DNA from: Lactiplantibacillus daowaiensis
GTDB lineage: Bacteria; Bacillota; Bacilli; Lactobacillales; Lactobacillaceae
Length of the DNA stretch: 59,866 bases
Reading direction: 5' to 3'
Assembly: GCF_005405085.1 (NCBI RefSeq)
Contig: NZ_BJDJ01000016.1
Span: 1 to 59,866, forward strand
Positions 35,574 through 44,311 of the stretch are shown here, in pieces (position 1 is the stretch's first letter; every line of letters starts with the position of its first letter). The notes under the pieces are model-generated. The model saw only the letters and a program-made list of their open reading frames with translations. It made no database searches and was not told where the DNA came from. The translations under genes were made by a program, and so were the position numbers.

Positions 35574-35945
35574 ATGTCAGAAATGATGCTAGATGCGGTT
35601 GACACAACGACCGTAGAATCCCAATTTGAACTGTGTCCGAAGTTTGAAAAGACTTTTTCAATTTTGGGCAAGAAATGGAACGGGTTAATTATTGACGTTC
35701 TATTAGAAGACGGACCACAACGTTTTAAGAATTTAGCACGCAAGGTACCGAAGTGTAGCGACCGCGTTTTAGTCGTCCGCTTAAAGGAATTGGAAGAAAA
35801 CGGCATTGTTAGTCGGGTGACTCATTGCGATTCGGCCTTAATTGAATACCGCTTAACTGCCAAAGGTGCCGATTTACGGCAAGTCATGCAGACCGTCCAT
35901 CATTGGTCGGATAAATGGTACAGTCCAGCGCAATCTTGCGAATAA
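35574..35945 (+). CDS. HxlR-family transcriptional regulator
   Basis: 123-aa winged-helix protein of the HxlR type. Family features: CPKFEKTFSILGKKWNGLII near the N-terminus (Cys21), RFKNLARKVPKCSDRVLVVRLKELEENGIV (helix-turn-helix; Cys61) and YRLTAKGADL. Several members of this family are thiol-based redox or aldehyde sensors, and Cys21 or Cys61 could serve that purpose. The start is ATG 35574, eight bases after GGAGG. Target genes unknown; it is co-directional with the HD gene and may be read from the same promoter. Confidence 0.9.
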   Translation: MSEMMLDAVDTTTVESQFELCPKFEKTFSILGKKWNGLIIDVLLEDGPQRFKNLARKVPKCSDRVLVVRLKELEENGIVSRVTHCDSALIEYRLTAKGADLRQVMQTVHHWSDKWYSPAQSCE

Positions 35946-35948
35946 GGC

Positions 35949-35977
35949 TTGACGCTGGCAATGGTTTGCCATAAACT
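35949..35977 (+). promoter_or_regulatory. Promoter of the pheST T-box transcript
   Basis: TTGACG, 17-base spacer, TAAACT. The spacer and -10 region can form a TGGCAA/TTTGCCA hairpin, which may instead be a terminator-like element for the preceding gene. Confidence 0.6.
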
Positions 35978-35983
35978 GGCATA

Positions 35984-36250
35984 TGTAAATAGAAAAGCTT
36001 TGACGAGAAGCAGTAGCTAATCAACTAGTCTTTAGGGAAGTGGGTCATCGAGTGCAAGCCCACCGGCGACGGCGATTAGTGAATTCACTCTCTGAGCTGA
36101 AATTGGGCGTTTTTTTAAAACAAATAATTTTCCGGTGCCACTGATCGTTATTCGGTGAAAGTGCGTTAGCTCATGACAATTGTCACTTGGAGCGAACGAA
36201 CAAGGGTGGTACCGCGATAACCTCGTCCCTTTTTAGGACGAGGTTTTTTT
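35984..36250 (+). promoter_or_regulatory. T-box riboswitch controlling pheST (phenylalanine)
   Basis: Canonical antiterminator core GGGTGGTACCGCG (36204-36216) followed by the terminator ACCTCGTCC/GGACGAGGT with a T run (36219-36250). Stem I carries GCAGTA near 36010 and a specifier loop reading GTGAATTCACTCTCTGAGC, placing a TTC phenylalanine codon near 36085. Uncharged tRNA-Phe should prevent termination. Confidence 0.93.
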
Positions 36251-36290
36251 GTGTCAAAAAATGCAATCAAAATATTGGAGGAGCATCGCT

Positions 36291-37337
36291 ATGAGTTTAC
36301 AAGATCGGTTAACTGAATTACGCGATCAAGGCTTGGCTGACATTAAGTCTGCCGATGTCTTGAAAAAAGTCAACCAAGTTAAAGTTGACTTATTAGGTAA
36401 AAAAGGGCCCATTACCGAAGTATTACGTGGTATGCGGGACTTAACCCCAGAAGAACGACCAAAAGTTGGTGCTTATGCCAACGAAGTGCGGGATAAATTA
36501 CAAACCGCGATTGATCACCGGCGTGAAGAATTAGAACAAGCGGCCGTTAACAAGCAATTGGCTGCAGAAAAAATCGATGTGACGTTACCAGGTCGTGACG
36601 TCCCACAAGGCCAACCACACGTGATTACCCAAATTATCACCGAATTGGAAGATTTATTTATCGGGATGGGCTATCAAATCGTTGATGGTGATGAAGTTGA
36701 AGAAGATTACTACAACTTCGAACGCTTAAACTTACCTAAAGACCATCCAGCCCGGGATATGCAAGATACCTTTTATATCACCAAGGATGTCTTATTACGG
36801 ACGCAAACTTCTGCGGACCAACCGCGTTCTTTGGAAAATCATGATTTCTCCAAAGGCCCATTGAAAGTCTTATCACCTGGACGAGTTTATCGGCGGGATA
36901 CGGATGATGCGACCCATTCACATCAATTCCATCAAATCGAAGGGTTAGTCGTTGATAAGCATATTACGATGGCTGACTTAAAAGGAACCTTGACGTTAGT
37001 GGCTAACACCTTGTTCGGTGACCAATTCGAAGTCCGCTTACGACCAAGTTACTTCCCATTCACGGAACCATCCGTTGAAGCTGATGTCACTTGCTTTAAC
37101 TGTAACGGTAAAGGCTGTGCAGTTTGCAAGCAAACTGGCTGGATCGAAGTTTTAGGTGCTGGGATGGTGCATCCACGGGTCTTAGAAATGTCAGGTATTG
37201 ATCCTGAAGTCTACGGTGGCTTTGCCTTTGGTTTAGGCCCTGATCGGTTTGCAATGTTGAAGTACGGTGTTGATGATATCCGGAACTTCTACTTAAATGA
37301 TGTCCGGTTCTTGTCACAATTCTATAAGAAAGGTTAG
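36291..37337 (+). CDS. pheS: Phenylalanyl-tRNA synthetase alpha subunit
   Basis: 348 aa; the alpha2beta2 enzyme charges tRNA-Phe. The N-terminal coiled coil is followed by the class II core: [39 protein letters not shown] (motif 2) and [19 protein letters not shown] (motif 3). Four cysteines [12 protein letters not shown] near residue 265 look like a zinc-binding knuckle. The frame opens at 36249 inside the terminator, but ATG 36291 behind TTGGAGGAGC is the real start. Nine bases separate it from pheT. Confidence 0.97.
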   Translation: MSLQDRLTELRDQGLADIKSADVLKKVNQVKVDLLGKKGPITEVLRGMRDLTPEERPKVGAYANEVRDKLQTAIDHRREELEQAAVNKQLAAEKIDVTLPGRDVPQGQPHVITQIITELEDLFIGMGYQIVDGDEVEEDYYNFERLNLPKDHPARDMQDTFYITKDVLLRTQTSADQPRSLENHDFSKGPLKVLSPGRVYRRDTDDATHSHQFHQIEGLVVDKHITMADLKGTLTLVANTLFGDQFEVRLRPSYFPFTEPSVEADVTCFNCNGKGCAVCKQTGWIEVLGAGMVHPRVLEMSGIDPEVYGGFAFGLGPDRFAMLKYGVDDIRNFYLNDVRFLSQFYKKG

Positions 37338-37346
37338 GCGACTCAC

Positions 37347-39764
37347 ATGAAAATTTCGTATGCATGGTTACGTGACTATTTGAAGTTGTCACTTCCAGCC
37401 GATGAATTAGCAGAAAAAATTGAACGGACGGCAGTCGAAGTCGATGGCGTGATTCGTCCTAGCGAAGGCTTGAAAAAAGTCGTTGTTGGACACGTTTTAG
37501 AATGCGTCCCTCATCCAGATTCTGATCATTTACACATTTGCCAAGTTGATGTTGGCGAAGCTGATCCGATTCAAATCGTTTGTGGCGCACCTAACGTGGC
37601 TGCTGGTCAAAATGTGATCGTGGCCTTACCAAACTCATGGATTGGTAACCACACTAAGATCAAGCGCAGCAAGATGCGCGGTGAAGTTTCTAACGGGATG
37701 TTATGTGCCTTAGATGAACTTGGGTTTGATGAAAAATTAGTGCCAAAAGAAGTTGCTGATGGTATTTTCATCTTGCCAGCGGATGCCAAGCCAGGCGAAC
37801 CAGTCTTTTCATACTTAGGGATGGATGACGAAATTATCGATATGTCGGTTACCCCTAATCGTGGGGACATGTTGAGTATGAATGGTACGGCACATGAATT
37901 AGCAGCCATTTATGATCAAACGCCAACGATGCCAACGGTTGATTTGACTGAATCTAGTGATGATTTAGCTGATGATGACTTAGATGTCACGGTTCAAGCT
38001 GATGAACATGATGTGCCAATGTATAAGATGCGGCTCATCAAAAACGTGACGATTAAGCCAAGTCCATTGTGGTTACAAATCCGGATTTGGAATGCTGGGA
38101 TGCGGCCAATCAATAACGTGGTCGATGCGACGAACTATATCTTAATGCAATACGGCCAACCGTTACATGCATTTGACTACGACAAGTTAGATGGCGGTAA
38201 AGTTAACGTTCGCCTAGCTAAAGCTGGTGAAAAATTAACCACTTTAGATGGTGAAGAACGTGATTTATTACCAACTGACTTGGTTATTTGCAGTAACGAC
38301 CAACCAATTTGTTTGGCAGGGACGATGGGCGGTTTAGATACTGAAGTGACGGATCAAACCACGGATATCGCCTTAGAAGGGGCCATCTTTGATGCCGTTA
38401 AGATTCGTAAGACTGCGCATAACCATGGCTTACACAGTGAAGCCTCGATGCGTTATGAACGAGGCATCGATCACAGTGCGACTCAAACAGCTTTAGATGC
38501 TGCGGCCGCCATGATTGCTGATTTAGGTGCTGGGACGGTTGCCAACGGGACTGTCATTGGTCGTGACGAAGACGTGCAACCCGTTGTGGTGGATATCACG
38601 TTAACGCGGATCAATCATGTCTTAGGGACTGAATTAACGGCCGATGCGGTTGCTGATATTTTCCGGCGATTGGATTTCCCAACGACGGTTAATGACGACA
38701 CGTTTACGGTGACGATTCCAGCCCGGCGTTGGGATATTCATATTCCAGCTGACTTGATCGAAGAAGTTGCGCGGTTGTACGGCTATGATAACTTACCGGC
38801 AACCTTACCAACTGGGCAACCAACCATTGGTAAGTTAAATGAAACCCAACAAGCCATTCGGGATTCCCGGAAGTTAATGGAAAGTGCCGGCTTAACGCAA
38901 GCCATTAGTTATTCATTGACGACTGAAACTAAGGCCAAAGCCTTTGCCATGCATGCCAGTGAAGTCACAAAATTGGACTTCCCAATGAGTTCAGAACGGT
39001 CAGCCTTACGATTGAACTTAATTTCTGGTTTGTTGGATGACTTAGCTTATAACATTGCCCGTAAGGAACAAGACGTGGCATTGTATGAAGAAGGACGCGT
39101 CTTCTTTAGCCAACCAGAACAAGTACGGCCTAAAGAAGTTGAACACTTAGCTGGGGCCATTACTGGTTCACTAGTGCCGGCTGAATGGGGCGTTGCCGCT
39201 AAGCCAATGGACTTTTATCAAATTAAAGGGATCGTGGCTGGTTACTTGAAGAGCCTGGCCTTAGCCGATGCCGTGACGTATGTGGCTAGCGCTGACCATG
39301 CGGACATGCATCCTGGTCGGACCGCTGATATTTATGTTGGCGACCAACTGGTTGGATTTGTCGGTCAAGTTCATCCAACGACGGCTAAAGCTTATAAGGT
39401 TCGGGAAACCTACGTCTTTGAACTTGATTTGACGACGTTGATTGCTTTACCAAAAGAACGGCAACAATATCAACCAATTTCGAAATTCCCAAGTATTACC
39501 CGGGACGTTGCGATGTTGATCGATGATGAAATCACTAATGCACAAGTGGTTGATTTGATTACAAGCAAGGGTGGGGCACACTTACAAACGGTCAAGTTGT
39601 TTGACGTTTATAACGGCAAGCACGTGCCAGAAGGTAAGAAGTCCTTAGCCTATACATTGACGTATCAAGATCAAAATGCCACGTTAGTTGATGATGATGT
39701 GACGAAAGCCTTTGAAAAGGTCTTAAGTGCCTTAACTGAAGAATTTGGTGCTGAAATTCGTTAA
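37347..39764 (+). CDS. pheT: Phenylalanyl-tRNA synthetase beta subunit
   Basis: 805 aa, the usual bacterial length. Order: EMAP-like tRNA-binding domain (about 40-150), B3/B4 editing domain, B5 domain, inactive catalytic-like core, and C-terminal ferredoxin-fold anticodon-binding domain (FPSITRDVAMLIDDE onwards). Co-transcribed with pheS from the T-box promoter and followed by a terminator. Confidence 0.97.
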   Translation: MKISYAWLRDYLKLSLPADELAEKIERTAVEVDGVIRPSEGLKKVVVGHVLECVPHPDSDHLHICQVDVGEADPIQIVCGAPNVAAGQNVIVALPNSWIGNHTKIKRSKMRGEVSNGMLCALDELGFDEKLVPKEVADGIFILPADAKPGEPVFSYLGMDDEIIDMSVTPNRGDMLSMNGTAHELAAIYDQTPTMPTVDLTESSDDLADDDLDVTVQADEHDVPMYKMRLIKNVTIKPSPLWLQIRIWNAGMRPINNVVDATNYILMQYGQPLHAFDYDKLDGGKVNVRLAKAGEKLTTLDGEERDLLPTDLVICSNDQPICLAGTMGGLDTEVTDQTTDIALEGAIFDAVKIRKTAHNHGLHSEASMRYERGIDHSATQTALDAAAAMIADLGAGTVANGTVIGRDEDVQPVVVDITLTRINHVLGTELTADAVADIFRRLDFPTTVNDDTFTVTIPARRWDIHIPADLIEEVARLYGYDNLPATLPTGQPTIGKLNETQQAIRDSRKLMESAGLTQAISYSLTTETKAKAFAMHASEVTKLDFPMSSERSALRLNLISGLLDDLAYNIARKEQDVALYEEGRVFFSQPEQVRPKEVEHLAGAITGSLVPAEWGVAAKPMDFYQIKGIVAGYLKSLALADAVTYVASADHADMHPGRTADIYVGDQLVGFVGQVHPTTAKAYKVRETYVFELDLTTLIALPKERQQYQPISKFPSITRDVAMLIDDEITNAQVVDLITSKGGAHLQTVKLFDVYNGKHVPEGKKSLAYTLTYQDQNATLVDDDVTKAFEKVLSALTEEFGAEIR

Positions 39765-39781
39765 TACTGAGATTTTTATGG

Positions 39782-39814
39782 ACAGCTCGTAACTTAGTTA
39801 CGGGCTGTTTGTTT
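39782..39814 (+). terminator. Terminator after pheT
   Basis: ACAGCTCGTAAC pairs with GTTACGGGCTGT around TTA, then TTGTTTG. The T tract is imperfect. Confidence 0.75.
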
Positions 39815-40045
39815 GAATTTTATTGTGAATTAGCGCAACCAATAATCAGTTAAGTCGTGGTTAGGGTGGTTGTTTTGCGTAATTAATGACAAGTGGTCGT
39901 TAGTTTGGTGTCTTTAAGATGGATGACGGCGAACAACAGATTAGTGATAACTCTAAAAAAAGTTAAAAGTATGCTAGAGTTAGTGCAAAGCAGCGGCCAG
40001 TTTTGTATAATTGACAAGATGACTAACTAGATGGAGGGGCGAATT

Positions 40046-41251
40046 TTGAATAACGATCAAAATAACCAGGATCAATCAGATAAAAAGGATCAAGCACCGA
40101 AGCCAAATCCTAGCACGACTGAACCACGAGGTAATCGGCTCGTACAAAAGCAACGCAAATCATTTTCCAAACACGTCATTGGTGGCGTGATTGGTATTTT
40201 AGTGATTTTGTTAGTGATTATTGGGGTCATGGGTTATCGATATTTCGATAATGCCACGCAACCTTACAATAAAAACGACAATCAAGTGGTTCAAGTTGAG
40301 ATTCCTTACGGTGCGAATAGCAAGCGAATCGCAGAAATTTTGCAATCAAAGCACATTATTAAGAGTGGGTTTGTGTTTGATTATTGGACGAAAGCGCACA
40401 GCTTATCTAACTTCCATGCCGGCTATTACCAATTGAAGCCGTCAATGTCATTGGCCCAAGTTGCCAAGGCCTTGAACAAGGGTGGCTCTTCAGAACCAGT
40501 GCAAAGTTCAACTGGTCGAGTGTTAATTGTGGAAGGTAGTCAAATTAAGACGATTGCCACAACGATTCAAAAACAGACCGACTTTACATCGAAGGAATTC
40601 TTGGCCTTGATGAAGGATGAAACCTTTATTAAGTCGTTGGCGAAGAAATACCCACAATTATTAGGGTCTGCGATGAAGGCAAAGAAAGTTCGGTATCGCT
40701 TGGAAGGTTACTTGTTCCCAGCAACATATCGGGCTGACAAGAAGACAACGTTGAAGCAATTAGTGACCCAAATGGTGGCTAAGACGGATGATGAGTTGCA
40801 ACCTTATTATGCGCAAATCAAGAAGTCAAAAATGTCAGTCCAAGAAATTATGACGTTAGCTTCCTTGGTAGAACGTGAAGGGAGTACCACCAAAGATCGG
40901 CGGATCATTGCCGGGGTCTTCTTGAACCGGTTAGATGCTAAATGGCGCTTAGATTCTGATATTTCAGTGTTCTATGCAATCAACTCGACCAAGTCGACTT
41001 TAACGAATAAAGACTTACAAACGAAATCACCATACAACTTACGGTTGTACTTAGGCTACGGCCCGGGACCATTTAACAGTCCTAGTTTGATTTCGATTAA
41101 AGCCGTCTTAGACCCAGCCCAACGAAGTAAAGATTACATGTACTTTGTGGCTGATTTGAAGACTGGGAAAGTCTACTATGCCAAAACGGCAGCCGGTCAT
41201 GCTGCTAATATCCAAAAAACGGCTAAACACAACGACGAAGCAAGTAACTAA
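40046..41251 (+). CDS. mltG: Endolytic murein transglycosylase MltG (YceG-like)
   Basis: Membrane-bound lytic transglycosylase that cuts nascent glycan strands, thought to set their length. 401 aa: a polar cytoplasmic N-terminus of about 45 residues, one TM (about 50-75), a LysM-like subdomain and the YceG catalytic domain with the catalytic Glu in [14 protein letters not shown] 40046, behind GGAGGGG at 40032-40038, is preferred over ATG 40031, which has no ribosome binding site. The preceding 281-base gap holds the pheT terminator and a TATAAT at 40005-40010 without a matching -35. Confidence 0.92.
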   Translation: MNNDQNNQDQSDKKDQAPKPNPSTTEPRGNRLVQKQRKSFSKHVIGGVIGILVILLVIIGVMGYRYFDNATQPYNKNDNQVVQVEIPYGANSKRIAEILQSKHIIKSGFVFDYWTKAHSLSNFHAGYYQLKPSMSLAQVAKALNKGGSSEPVQSSTGRVLIVEGSQIKTIATTIQKQTDFTSKEFLALMKDETFIKSLAKKYPQLLGSAMKAKKVRYRLEGYLFPATYRADKKTTLKQLVTQMVAKTDDELQPYYAQIKKSKMSVQEIMTLASLVEREGSTTKDRRIIAGVFLNRLDAKWRLDSDISVFYAINSTKSTLTNKDLQTKSPYNLRLYLGYGPGPFNSPSLISIKAVLDPAQRSKDYMYFVADLKTGKVYYAKTAAGHAANIQKTAKHNDEASN

Positions 41252-41271
41252 GTAAGAATGAGGCTAAATTA

Positions 41272-41901
41272 ATGAGTGAAGCAAAACACCACCGACCAAT
41301 TGTGATTGGGGTTACGGGTGGTTCTGGTAGTGGTAAGACCACGGTTAGTAAAGCAATCTATAATCAATTGTCTGGGCAATCGTTGCTAATCTTACAACAA
41401 GATTCCTATTACAATGATCAAAGTGAAATGACGATGGCCGAACGGCGGCAAGTCAACTACGATCATCCCTTGGCTTTTGATACGGATTTGATGATTGACC
41501 AAATCAAAACTTTGTTGGCTTACCAACCAATTGAAAAACCAGTTTATGATTATGAACAATCCACTCGGAGTAGCAAAACGATTCATCAAGAACCACGTGA
41601 TGTGATTATCGTTGAAGGCGTCTTGATTTTAGACGACCAACGCTTACGTGATTTAATGGATATTAAAGTGTTTGTCGATACCGATGACGATATTCGAATC
41701 ATTCGGCGGATTCAACGAGATATTAAGGAACGTGGCCGGACGCTAGATTGGGTCATTGACCAATACTTAGCGACTGTTAAGCCGATGTATCACCAATTCG
41801 TTGAACCAACGAAACGCTACGCGGACATTATTGTGCCCGAGGGTGGCGAAAATGAAGTTGCGATTGACTTGTTAACGACTAAAGTCCGTTCAATTTTGTA
41901 A
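41272..41901 (+). CDS. udk: Uridine kinase
   Basis: 209 aa, phosphorylates uridine and cytidine in pyrimidine salvage. P-loop [14 protein letters not shown] at the N-terminus, [12 protein letters not shown] and the NYDHPLAFD substrate region, then VEGVLILDD. The mltG-udk-greA order is common in lactobacilli and streptococci. ATG 41272 follows GAGG, 20 bases after the mltG stop. Confidence 0.96.
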   Translation: MSEAKHHRPIVIGVTGGSGSGKTTVSKAIYNQLSGQSLLILQQDSYYNDQSEMTMAERRQVNYDHPLAFDTDLMIDQIKTLLAYQPIEKPVYDYEQSTRSSKTIHQEPRDVIIVEGVLILDDQRLRDLMDIKVFVDTDDDIRIIRRIQRDIKERGRTLDWVIDQYLATVKPMYHQFVEPTKRYADIIVPEGGENEVAIDLLTTKVRSIL

Positions 41902-42010
41902 ACTGAACGAAAAGACTGCTCAAATTTTGTTTTTGAGAGTTTACAATTAAAAACTGACATGGTAGTCTGGTCAATGTCAACTATGTTAAAGAACTAGAGG
42001 AGTGGAAACA

Positions 42011-42493
42011 GTGGCTGAAGAAAAAAGATATCCAATGACTGAAGAAGGTCAAGTTAAACTTGAAAAAGAACTTGAAGACCTTAAAGTCAACCAACGACCT
42101 GAAATTATTAATCGAATTAAGATTGCCCGTAGTTACGGGGATTTATCAGAAAATTCTGAATATGAATCAGCAAAAAATGAACAAAGTATGTTAGAAAACC
42201 GGATCAAAACGGTGGAACATATGCTGCAATACGCTGATATCATTGATAGCGAACAAATCGACAATACTGAAGTTTCAGTTGGTAAAATCGTCACGTTCAA
42301 AGAATTACCTGACGAAGAACCTGAAAGCTATACCATTGTTGGTGCTGCGGAAGCAGATCCAATGGTCGGGAAAATCTCTAACGATTCACCAATTGCTAAA
42401 GGCTTAATTGGCCATCACGTTGATGAAGAAGTTAGCATTGATATCCCAGCTGGTTCAATGAAAGTTAAAATCTTAAAGGTTGAAAATGCCTAA
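42011..42493 (+). CDS. greA: Transcription elongation factor GreA
   Basis: 160 aa; rescues backtracked RNA polymerase by stimulating transcript cleavage. The N-terminal coiled coil carries the acidic tip ([16 protein letters not shown]) and the C-terminal domain ends [28 protein letters not shown] 42011 is nine bases after GAGGAG; an upstream in-frame GTG at 42002 would overlap the ribosome binding site. The 109-base gap after udk contains TGACAT and ATGTCA as an inverted repeat (41955-41979), role unknown. Confidence 0.96.
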   Translation: MAEEKRYPMTEEGQVKLEKELEDLKVNQRPEIINRIKIARSYGDLSENSEYESAKNEQSMLENRIKTVEHMLQYADIIDSEQIDNTEVSVGKIVTFKELPDEEPESYTIVGAAEADPMVGKISNDSPIAKGLIGHHVDEEVSIDIPAGSMKVKILKVENA

Positions 42494-42502
42494 GGGTTAA
42501 CC

Positions 42503-42547
42503 AAAAACGCCACTAACGAGTCGCAAAACTCGTTAGTGGCGTTTTTA
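42503..42547. terminator. Bidirectional terminator after greA
   Basis: AAAAACGCCACTAACGAGT pairs perfectly with ACTCGTTAGTGGCGTTTTT, giving an 18-19 pair stem that also serves the converging reverse-strand operon. Confidence 0.95.
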
Positions 42548-42560
42548 TAGATTCAATTGG

Positions 42561-43298
42561 TTATAAATAGTTAATCGTTAGTCCAGAAAGTGAGATCCGA
42601 CCGGTTAAATCGATTACTGGTCCAGCAGTGGTTGGCTGACCAAGCGTGTCGATGTGACTCATGTTGTTATCTAGGTTAACCCGTACTTGCCAAGTTCTCG
42701 GTAAATAAAGTTCAACACCGGACAATGACACATCCAAGTTGATTGTTGCGGTCTCATTAGCCAAGGTGACGTCATCAAAGTAAATTTTAGCCCCACCAGT
42801 TGAGACGCGAATATTGGCTGAGGCGAGCGCTTCACTATGGATGTAGCGAATGCTGTTACTCATCGAGAGGTCTAAGTTGACGTGGGCATCGTCGATCGTT
42901 TCGGTTGATTCCCAGTCATCCCAGTTGCCATGGTGGTGATTGAAGTTGCGGTGATGATGGTGCCACCGGCGTTCCCAAAAGCGTCGGGGATTGATGATGA
43001 TGCTAAGACCGATACTTAACAAGAGCGCGGCACCTAAAATCGTCCACGGCACCAAGCTGGCAATCCCAAGTGGGTGGGCATAAAGAATGGCGAGAAAGGC
43101 CAGGGCGAAGACGGCCCCCGGAATCATCATATAGCGCAAGCTATTCAGTAAGACGGCGACTAATATGATCGTTAAGACTAACGTGAAGACACTGACATGG
43201 TAGCTGAAGACGCCCAGTTGACTCAGGACTAAGATAATGGCACTGGCGAGAAAGAAGACACCCCAGAACCAACGCTGACGATTGAATTTTTTTGACAT
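42561..43298 (-). CDS. LiaF/DUF2154-like membrane protein with His-rich linker
   Basis: 245 aa. Four membrane segments in the first about 105 residues, then a linker rich in His, Trp and Asn (WERRWHHHHRNFNHHHG, about residues 112-128), then a beta-rich C-terminal domain (ISLSGLTINYL at the end) resembling the cell-wall-active antibiotic response domain of LiaF/VraT-type proteins. Such proteins usually act as membrane partners of wall-stress regulators; here the partner would be the LytTR gene three bases upstream. The His cluster may bind metal, which is inference. Confidence 0.75.
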   Translation of the reverse strand: MSKKFNRQRWFWGVFFLASAIILVLSQLGVFSYHVSVFTLVLTIILVAVLLNSLRYMMIPGAVFALAFLAILYAHPLGIASLVPWTILGAALLLSIGLSIIINPRRFWERRWHHHHRNFNHHHGNWDDWESTETIDDAHVNLDLSMSNSIRYIHSEALASANIRVSTGGAKIYFDDVTLANETATINLDVSLSGVELYLPRTWQVRVNLDNNMSHIDTLGQPTTAGPVIDLTGRISLSGLTINYL

Positions 43299-43301
43299 AT
43301 A

Positions 43302-43754
43302 TTAAGACTCCTTTGGCATTAAAGCGGTTTTTAGTTGTTGATAGTAGCGCCGCGACGCATACAATTGTTTGTGCGTGTGTTGAAACTCAATCAAGTTTCC
43401 TGTTAATGATTTGGTCAAAGCATAGACCGCATCAGTATTAACGATGGCTGATTTGGATACCCGTAAAAAAGTTGCCGGTAGTTGTTCTGCCAATTCATAT
43501 AAACGCGTGGTGGTCTTAAACGCTTCTGTGCGGGTGTGCACTCGAACGTCATGACCACTAGCCTCAATAAAAATAATATCGGTTAACGGTAATTGTAAGG
43601 TACGGCCTTGTTGTGAAACGGCTAACGTAGCGGTACTTGTCGTTAATTCTTCGAGCGCCTGGATGAGTGCTGTCAGTTGGTCATCGGCCGCTGGCGCCCG
43701 TACATTGATTTCCGGTGCTGTTAAAGTTGGGTCGATTTCCACGTGAATTTGCAC
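43302..43754 (-). CDS. LytTR-family DNA-binding regulator
   Basis: 150 aa. The C-terminal LytTR domain is clear: LPLTDIIFIEASGHDVRVHTRTEAF, then LRVSKSAIVNTDAVYAL and ASRRYYQQLK. The N-terminal about 50 residues lack a receiver Asp pocket, so it is not a classical response regulator; it belongs to the short LytTR proteins paired with an integral membrane inhibitor. GTG 43754 is preferred, eight bases after AAGGAGG; the GTG at 43763 lies inside that ribosome binding site. Forms a two-gene operon with the LiaF-like gene. Confidence 0.88.
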   Translation of the reverse strand: MQIHVEIDPTLTAPEINVRAPAADDQLTALIQALEELTTSTATLAVSQQGRTLQLPLTDIIFIEASGHDVRVHTRTEAFKTTTRLYELAEQLPATFLRVSKSAIVNTDAVYALTKSLTGNLIEFQHTHKQLYASRRYYQQLKTALMPKES

Positions 43755-43871
43755 CCCAGCCACCTCCTTGGTGTTATTAGTACACCATAACTCAGGCCCA
43801 TTGTAAATTAGGTTGGCACAAGCGGTCAGATTTCAAGCCTAAGTGGTCGGTTTGCTCATTGTGGCGCAATG

Positions 43872-43917
43872 TTGCGTTTTAATCTTAAAAAGGGGACAAT
43901 GACTGTAAACGATTACA
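43872..43917 (+). promoter_or_regulatory. Promoter with a perfect cre (CcpA) site
   Basis: TTGCGT (43872-43877) and GACAAT (43895-43900) are 17 bases apart. Immediately downstream lies TGTAAACGATTACA (43904-43917), a symmetric match to the cre consensus TGWNANCGNTNWCA. CcpA bound over the start point would block transcription when glucose is plentiful. Confidence 0.65.
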
Positions 43918-43936
43918 ACTAGTGAGGGTGAGACGC

Positions 43937-44242
43937 GTGAAAATTACAATTACGGCAGCAGCGAGTCAATGGTTCCACGAAGAGATGGGGGTCACGACCG
44001 GTAATGGGGTGCGCTTTTTTGGGAAAACTTATGGAAAAACGGCCGTTCATAGTGGTTTTTCTATCGGCGTGATGCGTGACGATGAACCGCATCGTCCCAT
44101 TGCTAGTACCACGGTTGACGACGTCACTTACTACGTCAATGACCGTGACGAGTGGTTCTTCAAAGGCTATGATTTAACGGTGGACTATGATGCCGTTAAC
44201 GATGGCCCCAAATACGACTATACGCCTAATCAGGATGTCTAA
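43937..44242 (+). CDS. HesB/YneR-fold protein without cysteines
   Basis: 101 aa. The opening MKITITAAASQWFHEEMG and the GVRFFGKTYGKT and HSGFSIGV segments are typical of the HesB-like (IscA-related) family in lactobacilli. IscA scaffolds need three cysteines; this protein has none, so it cannot coordinate an Fe-S cluster in the classical way. Function unknown. GTG 43937 is chosen because GAGGGTGAG lies upstream; the frame is open to 43922. Expression is probably catabolite-controlled through the cre site. Confidence 0.8.
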   Translation: MKITITAAASQWFHEEMGVTTGNGVRFFGKTYGKTAVHSGFSIGVMRDDEPHRPIASTTVDDVTYYVNDRDEWFFKGYDLTVDYDAVNDGPKYDYTPNQDV

Positions 44243-44298
44243 AAAACGCGTCCCCTAATTCGTGAAGGTAGTCTTCACAACTAGGGGACGCGTTTTTA
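44241..44298. terminator. Bidirectional terminator
   Basis: AAAACGCGTCCCCTA pairs with TAGGGGACGCGTTTT, with a second GTGAAG/CTTCAC helix inside. It separates the HesB-fold gene and the converging YfhO gene. Confidence 0.93.
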
Positions 44299-44311
44299 AT
44301 TAGTGCTTAAC

